DNA of 64,000 nt, from positions 503,572 to 567,571 of the forward strand of contig CAMXCT020001780.1 in assembly GCA_947184155.2 (NCBI GenBank). Direction: 5' to 3'. Both the position numbers and the translations under genes were made by a program. The notes under the pieces were generated by a model. The model was not told the DNA's origin. It saw only the letters and a list, made by a program, of their open reading frames with translations, and searched no databases. This document shows, piece after piece, positions 37,601 to 48,200 of the stretch (positions are counted from its first letter, which is position 1; each line of letters opens with the position of its first letter). The DNA comes from Cladocopium goreaui (taxonomy: Eukaryota; Sar; Dinophyceae; Suessiales; Symbiodiniaceae).

Positions 37601-40600
37601 TGTGATCCATCAGCCACTTTCACCGATCATTTTCTGCTCGTCGTTTTTTGCCAGGATCGCAAAACCGCACTTCAGCTTGAGCCGTGGCCAGCCCCCCAGC
37701 AGCAGGACTGATGGTTCAGGGGCTTGGGCCACTGATGCAGCCAGGTTGAATCAGTTTCTAAACATATAAGGGCACTCACACATGATATACATATATATAC
37801 GTATATATATATATACATATATATATATTTATATTATATATATCATATATATACTGATTTAAACATTCATTTATATATATAGAGTCCATCCAATTGTCTG
37901 CGGTCGTCAGTCCGCAACCAGGAGACCACGCCGGAGGCGAGGAATGAAGAGACAGAAGCAAAGCAGGAGTCTGGAGAAATTTGAACATATGTCTCATATG
38001 GTTCATGATCACACCGTATATAAATGTGTGTGTGCGTGTACGTGCATGTGTTTGAGTGCACCTGCACGGGCAAAGCACTGTGGGTGCATGTGTGAAAGGC
38101 AGAGCGGTAACGTTAAGATATGAACACACGTGAATGTATACTTGATACATACCATATATATATATACAATGCATGCATCGCAAAAAAACAATTTATATAC
38201 ATATACATATATATATATATATTTATTATGTACGGGCACATGCCTGTCTTATATACATATATTGCAAAACGGTATTTGTGACTTTTGCCTGGCTTTGAAG
38301 GAGGAAAGTCCACTTGCGACGGGTGCCACCGTTGCTGCGTGGGCATCCATGGCAGGTGCCAAGAAGAATGAGGAGGGCAAGGCATGCGGTCTTGTAGTGA
38401 AAGAGAATTTTGCCCGAAGATTTTTGGAGTCGGAGGAAGAACGGAAAGTCTACGAGATCAGGTCCAAACCAATCAAATTTTTGAGCGAAGGGGACAAGAT
38501 TCTGTTGGTCAGTTCCCCCAGTGAATTGGGCGGAAGGCGTCAGGTGACTGCCATGCTGCAATTCGAGGGCAACATCAGAATCAAATGTAGCAGTTTCCAA
38601 CGGTACTTTTCTTTACACAGGACGTCCACCGATGAGTTCCAATTCCTTTTGGAAAATTGGTCTCCAGCAGAAGACTTAGAGTACGTATGGGCCTGGCATT
38701 TGGAGCTCGTTGAGAAATTTGACCCTCCAATCCCAGTGCGCAGTGTGCCGGGCACGATTTCCTGGACATATCTCGGCCCTGGTGATTTGCTACAGGACCC
38801 CCGGCATTTGTCAACTGCAAAGAGTATGTATATATTTATATATACATATATGAAGGTGCACACATGTACTTGATGTATATGTATATATATATATATGTTT
38901 ATACATATGTATATATATATATAATGTGCATAAATATGTTATATATATATACACATTATATATTCATTTTATTTCGTTACAAATGGATACCCTCAGACAT
39001 GCCCAACACATGAAGAAATGTGTGCATGCCTGTCCTTTTGCACAATTGGGGGCCCAAAGTTAGAATGCTGCCCCCAGCCTCCTTCCAGGACTCTTGTCAC
39101 CCCGTGCGTTCCAAGAGCAATTTGAGTTTGAAGCGGTCCACCACATCGGATAGCTTGACTGACTCCACATCAGTGTGCACACTGCAGCCGGGTAAGAAGC
39201 CCAAACTGGATACGGACACCGAGCCCACTGACATGGTTGAAGTTCAGGAGGTTGATTTTTCCGTGGCTCTGGCACAAAGGTGTCTAAGTCCTACAGACAC
39301 TTGCATCACCCTCAGTGAATCGGAATGGCAGGGCTGTCTCAAGGGTGGACGGTCTCTTCTGAGGCCGTACAAAGGTGTGGAAGGTAAGCTAGCCCTAGCG
39401 GCGCCAATGAACGATGGATACTACCTGGTGGGGTCAGTGACATTGACAAGGTGCAATCAGGTAAAGATGGCCCACCAAAACCAAAACTTATTGAGGGTCT
39501 ACAGTCAGCGCATCATAAAGGATCTCAGAGCACGATGCAAAACATTGTGGACATGGAGCTTTGGCGACTTCACTCCATTTGCGGAAGCCATCCACCTGCA
39601 GGTTCTGAGCTCAATTGCTCGAAACAGACCGTTCAAGCTGAGCTCTTTGAAAAAGAGCGTCCCGGCTACAAACCACGATTGCCCGTCCGACCTATCTCTT
39701 GCAGAGGCAGCTGAATATTACTTTCAGCGCGGAGGGGCATCATTTCAAGAGAAGTTGATGGAGCAGTTGCGCAAGTTGTCTGGCAAGACATTGCGTGTGG
39801 GGACTACCTGCTCGGGATGCGACATCTGTGTCACAGTCTTGAGACAGACTGTGGAGCATTTCAATGCAACTCAGGACCTGCTCAGCCAAGAATGTATGAT
39901 ATTAAATTATTAAATCATATGCATGTATGATATGATACGATTTGCAGATATGCATGTATGCATGTGGCTGTTGGTGCGCAGCTATGTATGTAATGTGAGA
40001 GTGAAAATATTTGTATGGGCACAACAAGCAGCAGGAAGGTGCACACACACACACATATATATATATACTTATAGTATATAAATTCGCACATATCTATCTA
40101 TATATATATACACATACACTGTGTGCAACAGTGGGGCTGAAATCTTGTCAGGATTTGAGCATTGAGGTGCAGCACATTTTTGCGGTGGAACTCGAGGAGG
40201 ACAAACGGAGATTGCTCCTCCTCCAACATCCCGACGTCAATCACCTATTTGAGAATGTTTCCGTGTTCGAGGAGGGCAGAGGGTGGTGCTTTGTCTGCAA
40301 CCGATACCATGAGGTTAGCCGCAAGACTATGGGAATTGATGTGCTGATCTCAGGCCCCTCTTGCAAAGATCTCAGCGGTCTGAAACATGATCGAGCCAGC
40401 TTCGCTGGCTGCTACGAGACTGGTGATGGGGATGGGGAAGACTTGACCGGCACCAGTGGGCCAACATATAAATTTGGCTTTCGGAAGGCTCTTTGGGGTG
40501 GGCATTCTATCTTTGGTCACACTTTTGAATTATTTCATGATGGCATGGCAACCTGGCCATGAGGCACAACATATCTATATATATAACATATATATATAAC

Positions 40601-41183
40601 ATATATATATATGTATATATATATGTATATATATATACAAAATTAAATATATATAGATAGATGCATGCACATACACACACATAAATAAATATATATATAT
40701 ATAATTTTTACTTGATGTGCCAATACAACCAGCATATATACATATATATATATTGTGAATATGTTTTGTGCATGTGTGTATACCGGTGTAAAAGCTGTTT
40801 TCGGTACCCAATCTGCACAATCACTTGGCAGGCCATCGAGGTGTTGCAGCCCATCTTTGCGGTGTATGAGAACGTGCGGGGCGCCACGCTGAAAACCAAA
40901 GACAAGAAGACCAAGAAAGTCAAAGATCCGCCCGTAGAGGTTGGGTGGGCACGGACATGAAATTTCCATGTCATGTATGTGCAGTGTATATATGTGTATC
41001 TATGTATATATATATATGCATGCATGTGTATATATACATTCATACATGCATACATACATACATGCAAGTACATACCGGCCCCACCAGGTCGTCTACGAGC
41101 ATATGCGCGAGCTCGGCTATGGTTTTGCTTCTTGGATTGAAATTTGTGGTCAGAGACTCCCATTCAAGCTGGACACACAGATG

Positions 41184-41214
<31 letters not shown>

Positions 41215-42547
41215 GTACATATGTGTGTATATATATATATAAATACCTATATATATATAGTATATATATATGCATACTTGCTATGTACCGCACATGCAAA
41301 CAAGCACATACGGGAGCGTGCTCAGGTTTGGCAACTCTTGGACACACAGTACTACCTCCTACCTCAGAGACGCAATCGTGTTTGGGGATTGGCGTTTCTG
41401 ATCACTGGCAAGGATGATGTCAAAGCAATGGAGGAGCATTACAAAACCACCCTTGGCCGTCTTCAAGGCAATTACCACTTCCCAGTGAACAAGGTGTTCC
41501 AGTTGGAAGCCCCACCGGTTGCCCCAAACAGCTCTCGCCTTGAGTCCTTGATGGAGCTTGCCAAGCAAAAGCATCCATATTCTGACAATGTCTTCATCGA
41601 TTGTTCCAGCTCGGTGGAATGGCAAATGATGGGTGATGGCGTCCTTCCGTGTTTGACGCCCAGTCATGGTATTTATTCCACTCGCTTCCACCGTTTCTTG
41701 TTGCCTGATGAGATCTTGAACTGTCAAGGCCTTTTCCGATCATGCTTCAATGAGGAAGCATATGCGGAGCTCACCACCCAAGCCCAGGACATCGCTGGCA
41801 ACTCTTTTTCCTCCACGGTGTGTCAAGCGGTTTTGATGACGATCTTCACTTGCACACCGGGAGCATGGGAGGCTTTGGGTCAGCCAGCCACCGCTTCAAT
41901 GAACTTTGAGGGTGCAGCCAGCCAGGTTCAGGCAACAGCGGTGGTTCGTTACAGGCTGAAGCGCAAAACTCCACAGTCAGATGTTGAGAAGCAAGGGAAG
42001 GTGGTCAAGAAGCCAAAAGGTAGCTACAGGGGCCGTTACAAACGGAAAGTGGCCAACGTGGACAGCAGGAAGACCAACAAACACGGAAAGTCTGCGGTGG
42101 CTTCAATCTGGGAGAAGGAGCAAGTGTCAGGGCCTTAGTCGGCTTTTGCAATGGGTTTTTGGTGTGTATGTGTATATATATACATATATATATATACATG
42201 TATATATATATAAATACATATATATATACATATATATATATTTGCAATATGTAAATAAAGTTCATATATAACTATATATATAGATATAAATATATATATA
42301 TAATCATCCGCAAGCGCACAGATCAACTCCCATGTAGTCATTCTAACTCTGAGACCCTTGGAGCACAGACACTCACATACGTGCACATAAACCTGCATAT
42401 CTGTGTATATATGCATCTATGTGCATGCAAAGATATGTGCATATAAAAATATGTGCATGCGTAAATGCGGTTTACATACATACATACATACATATATACA
42501 TACATACATACATACATACATTACATACATTACATACATTACATACA

Positions 42548-42578
<31 letters not shown>

Positions 42579-42596
42579 CATACATACATACATACA

Positions 42597-42627
<31 letters not shown>

Positions 42628-45214
42628 GAATCATATTTGTATACATAGATATGTATACATGCATGCATGGGTACATGCACATGCACATCAGAAAACACAT
42701 GCAGTGCCTCTGTTTTCTTGGGGTTTTGCAGCTGCCCCCTTGATTTGTCATTCAGGATGAAAGCCTATGACAAATTCAAAGCGGACCCTGCCGTCAAGTA
42801 TCCAGCCAAGAAAGTGGAAGAACTCAAGCTACGTGGCTATTTCCGGTCGTGTATGTACCGTTGGAAGAAGACACGTTCCACGGAGAAATGGTCATTTCTC
42901 TGCGAAGCATGTCCCAAGGTTGCTAAATCCTGCAAGGAACTGCCAGGTTTCCTCAGAAGGGTTCTGGGAAAGAAGGAGAAGTTTTCGACAAGGACCCCAA
43001 AGGGCTTGAGTCTCAACAATGTGACTAGCGTGCTTCCGCCGGAGCTGGAGAATGCGGTGACGGATTCCATAGTGTCTTGCCCGCACCTTTTGGACTTCCA
43101 CAACTGCATATTGTGGATATGCTATCTTCATACATGTATATATATATATATATGCATACATACATATATATACATATATACATATATGCATACATATGCA
43201 TATGTATATATATATATGTATGTATGTATTTATGTATGTATGTATGTATGGATGTATGGAATGTATGTATGTATGTATGTATGTATGTATGTATGTATGT
43301 ATGTATGTATGTATGTATGTATGTATGTATGTGCAAATAGTGCACAGACATTGTGTTTCGTTTTGACCGTCAAGCCATCCTACCCGTGACAGGCTGAGAG
43401 GATTCATCTGGGGGAAGAAGTGTGCTTTCGTTATCCCGCTGACGTGCTGGAGATTGCCATAGACCAATGGAATCATGCTGTCAAAGAACTTCGGCCGCGA
43501 GTGGAGGACCCTCAGACTCTACTCTCTATGTTGGAAGCCCGCATGGAACCTGATGGTGGCAGTTTGGACCAGAAGGTTGAGGCGATTCAGAAGGATTTGC
43601 TGGACACCTTGGTTACTGTGCGGCTCAAGACCACTGAGGGAAATTTGCTGAATCTTGGTGTTTTCTTTAGATCAAGTTTTGAACTGGTTTGGCAAAGCAT
43701 ATGAATCATATATATATATAGGGTGCAGTCCCAAAAAAAACCAGTCTTTATTTTTAATGCATGAACATGCACATGTCAATCAGAGGGTGGTGGTATATAG
43801 TAGACGCACATATATGTATATATATATATATACACATGTATATGTATATATATATATATACACATATTTATTTACGTATGGCAAAACCAAGGGGCATATC
43901 AGGGTACAGTATATATGTACTCATTCTAACTTTGGATTGGCTATGGTGTTGGTAGCAACCACCTTCCAAGGAAAACAGCCGAGCGTGTTTGCCGGAGAGC
44001 TGGCCTCCTTTCGAGGGCCAACCCAAAACCAGGTAAACACCTGGAGTTTGAGCATCCAGCAGTGCAAAAAATCATCACCTGGGTAGCTTACCAGATCGAT
44101 TGCGGGAAAATCAACGAACGCTTGGTTGCAAACTTCGACCAAACCTGGAGCCTGCTGTACAGGCCTTCCCGCCGATGCCTGCAAACCAGGGCCAAAGTGG
44201 ATGAGTGGTCCACCAGTGTATACAAAAGACGGGTTCGGCATGTGCTGGAACGCAGCTTAGGCATGGAGCTGACCGAGAGCTTTGGGCCCGATGAAGATCC
44301 ACATGCAGTGGTCCCATCTGTGACTGGTGGGAAAGCGGCGCAATGCCCTGTGGAGAGTTGGCGAACGCCGCGGACATTAACATCACTCTCGTGGAATGAT
44401 GGCACTGTAGGCCGTGGTTTTGTTTCGGTCAGAGAAGATTGTCTCACAGAGGCACAGCGCATGGTAGCCAACCAGGCGGGACCACGCAAAAAAAAGCTAG
44501 GTATATATATATAATGCGTTTTGTATATATACTCATTTGTATATATACATATATATATATATGTATATTTACTATATATATACATGTCCATGTAGATATA
44601 TAGAGGTATATATATATATACATACGTACATATATCTACCACAGTCATCGCTATATATGTTTTCTGTCACTGACTATAGAGTCACCTTCTCAGTAACTGT
44701 TGCTTTTGGCCTTCACAGTTAGAATGCCTGCAGGAGCTAAAGCGATGGATATTTGTGGCTCCACTTCAAGCCAGGTCACACATCTGGACATCTGAGACAA
44801 TGTTAAGCTACCTTTCCTTCCTGACAGAAGAAATCAGGGCCCGTCGGCGAACCCTTGGATTGTCTCTTGCAGACAGGGGGCTCATCTTGGCCGACTGTGC
44901 CAGTCAACACTCCGCGAAGCAATTCGCAGCGCTTCGCAAGCTTTGGTGCCAGCAAAACAATGTGGCCACTGTGGCTGCACCTATGTGGGTTTGTGGTACC
45001 CTGTGCTTGCATATATAGATACTTATATAGGTGATATATCTATACAAATGTGTGCAAGCGCACAGATCAACTCCCATGTAGTCATTCTAACTCTGAGACC
45101 CTTGGAGCACGAACACTCACATACGTGCACATAAACCTGCATATCTGTGTATATATGCATCTATGTGCATGCAAAGATATGTGCATATAAAAATATATGC
45201 ATGCGTAAATGCGG

Positions 45215-45246
<32 letters not shown>

Positions 45247-48200
45247 CATACACACATACATACATACATACATACATACATACATACACAGGTACCTTTA
45301 CATATATACACATATACGTGCGCAAAACCTGTTTTACAGAATGAGAGTTAGAATGAGGCCAGGCCAGCCAGCAAAACCAAGGTCTTCTTGACGGGAGCCT
45401 CCGGGTGTGATGCTGAGGGAAACCAACTCCCCAGCATCCCCGGAGGCTGGGGTGCATCAGGACAGCCAAATGACGGCTGGCACAACCATCTACATTCCCT
45501 GGTGTCTGCCTACTGCAAGTCACAAGTAGATTGGAGCACCAGCCTGGACTTGAGACGGAAACTGGACGAACTGAATATGTCGGTGCAATCCTCTGTGTCA
45601 ACAAAGTGGCTCGGTACCTTCTAGCTTGCAATTATTGTTTCACTTTATGTGTGTATCCTTTATATATATATATACGCACAGTAATTATGCACAGATGCAT
45701 ATATACACTGTGTGAATATAGACTTCGCAGGTTCTTGCAGCAAGAAGGGCACAGGCTTATCATTGCACACCTATGTGTTGTATGTCTATTTGTGAATCGG
45801 ACTCATATGCATGCAAGTGTAAATGTCAAAATTGATTCACTGTATATATGCATATGTAATTATGTACATGTATTGTCTTTCGATTTCTTGAACTATGCAT
45901 GTGTTCTCCCTGACCATGCGCAGGTTTGAATGATGCCCGTGCTCAGGTCATCCGTTTTGACATCGTTGCGGGGAGATGCCTGTGCATTGGAGAGTCTCAA
46001 CAATTTTCAGCTGCTTGGGTTGAAAGCAGGTTCACTGTTTATATTTTGTGCGCATTTCTGCATCAAAATGGGAACCCTTTTTGAGATATGTATCCACATC
46101 GCTGATTTGATCTGTGCTCATCTTCTTTGGGCTCACGTTGAACAAAGAGTTCAAGCATTTCAGTCTGTTTGACACTTCTCAACCAATATCGTCAACACAT
46201 ATATATATATATATTTATATTTATTATATATATATATATATATACATATAATTATGTACATACGGCTTTATATATCTATAAATGCATTTTTGGGGGCCCA
46301 GGTGCGTGCAAATGTCGACATATCACATGAAATACATCCCAGAGTTAGAATGTGTCCCATCTCTATCTGGCGACAGGTCCGGAAGGCTTGTTTGGTACGC
46401 ATGGCCCTCGCGTGGTTTGGTCACAGAAAAGAACATTGCGGATTGGCGATTTGATGGTTCTTGGCCTCAATTGGTGCATGCACACGCATGCACATGCGGT
46501 GTTTATCCGCAGATATGATGCATACATTCGACGATGCCTGCATTTATATATATATATGCACATAGATGATGCATGTCTTTAAATATATATATATATAGAC
46601 ACTTGCAAGCACTCATGTATATCCGACGTGTGTGTAATTTATAGGAAAAGTATCTTTTTAAACGTGTATATATATACATATATATATATATGTGTGTGTA
46701 TATGTAGCTCGCAGTCTCGACCCTAGGCAATCTAAAAGCAATGAAAGAGTGCATGCAGCGTCAGCGGTATGCTTTTCAGACCTTGCTGACACTGGTGGAC
46801 ACTTCAAGCGCTGACGTGAGCCTTGAGGAGGGTGAAAGCGAGCAACTGGATGCTTTGCGCAATGTTCCAATGGAGGAAGAGAAGCTCATGACATGGGTAG
46901 TTCAAGACGGTGAAGACACGTCAACCAGACAGCCGTTGCCACCTTGGTTGTGCCGTCCCGTGGAGAAGCATGTGACCTGGTGGGCTCAGGAAAACCAAAA
47001 GTGGCAGCAAAAAATCGATACGCGCGGTAAGGCTGGCAAAATGCTGCCTCCTGCTGCGCAGCAGAAGTACGACCATTTCGTGAAGGAGAAGTCTGCAGTC
47101 CACATGCTGTTCTGCAGAAAGACAAGGAAGCAGGTCGTCAAATTACAATCCCACGCAGAGCTACGAAAAAGGGAGAAGGATTTGTTTAGCATCCAGATCC
47201 TGATGTCGGGTGATTCATCCAAGCTTGCACTGAAAGGTGCTAGCGGTGAATCCAAACGTTTGGTTCTACTGCAGTGTGAAGCTGTTTCAGAGGAATCAGT
47301 GCCAGATGGTTTGGCAGGTGGTGTTGCAGATGCAGCGGTTGCCGCGCTCGCATCGGATGACATCGCCGATGACCAGGATGATCAAGATGATGAGTGTGAA
47401 GAGCAGCAGGGGGTGCATGAGATTGATGAAGCTGACTTGCAAGAGCAGGAGCACATGGAGATGGTGGAGGCTGATGAGGCTAGTGACGCGGAGGAAATTC
47501 TCTACTACAGCTCCGAAGAGGAAACCGTGAAGAAGTGCGCCACGCATTTCAGCCGAGTCAAGACATTCAATCACCGTGAAGAATGGAGAGCATTAGAGGC
47601 GCGTGGGGGCACTGACATCCCACCAGGTGCTTTGCTCGGATACCATGCCACGTCTCGCACGTGGCAGGGGTATTGGGAAGGAAAATCAATAGGCCTGACT
47701 CGAACCCACGGAGGGCGAACCAACAGGACTGCTGGTGAGGCTTTGCTTCAAGTAATTCAGGGGCTTGTGGAGAGACATTGCAACCAGCACCCCAGAGACA
47801 AGATCTGGGCTGCTCAACAGACTAAGTTGCAAAAAATCAGCTTGACCATTGCAAAGCTGTGAATCCCCTGGTGTACAGAAAGCTGTCTTGGGAAGCCGCA
47901 AATCACACACACACATATATATATACTGCATATATATTTACAGGTGCATGCTATATAGCTTATTTCTATGTATATATAGATATTTTTTTTTGTATGTGCA
48001 TCTACACTGGCCGTATGCATGCATGCACACATATATATATATATATATCTATTTGTACATGTTTGTATCAATGTGTGGCTTTCCCGCGGAGGATCGAAAC
48101 TCGTGCCGGTACAATATGTCAATTGACCAACTGGGGAAGGGAAAATGAATCCCCTGGTGTACAGAAAGCGGTCTTGGGAAGCCACAAGTCACATATATAT

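Noticed and set aside
42417-42698. ORFs rich in Tyr/Ile/His/Thr or Met/Tyr/Val/Cys across CATA and ATGT arrays (also at 43025-43476 and 45082-45285)
   Set aside because: Tetranucleotide repeats of this sequence lack stops in some frames; the frames vanish outside the arrays.
46741-47862. Stand-alone 373-aa gene
   Set aside because: The frame continues in phase upstream to a TATGTAG acceptor at 46707 and joins the preceding exon, so it is better read as the last exon of the DDE gene.
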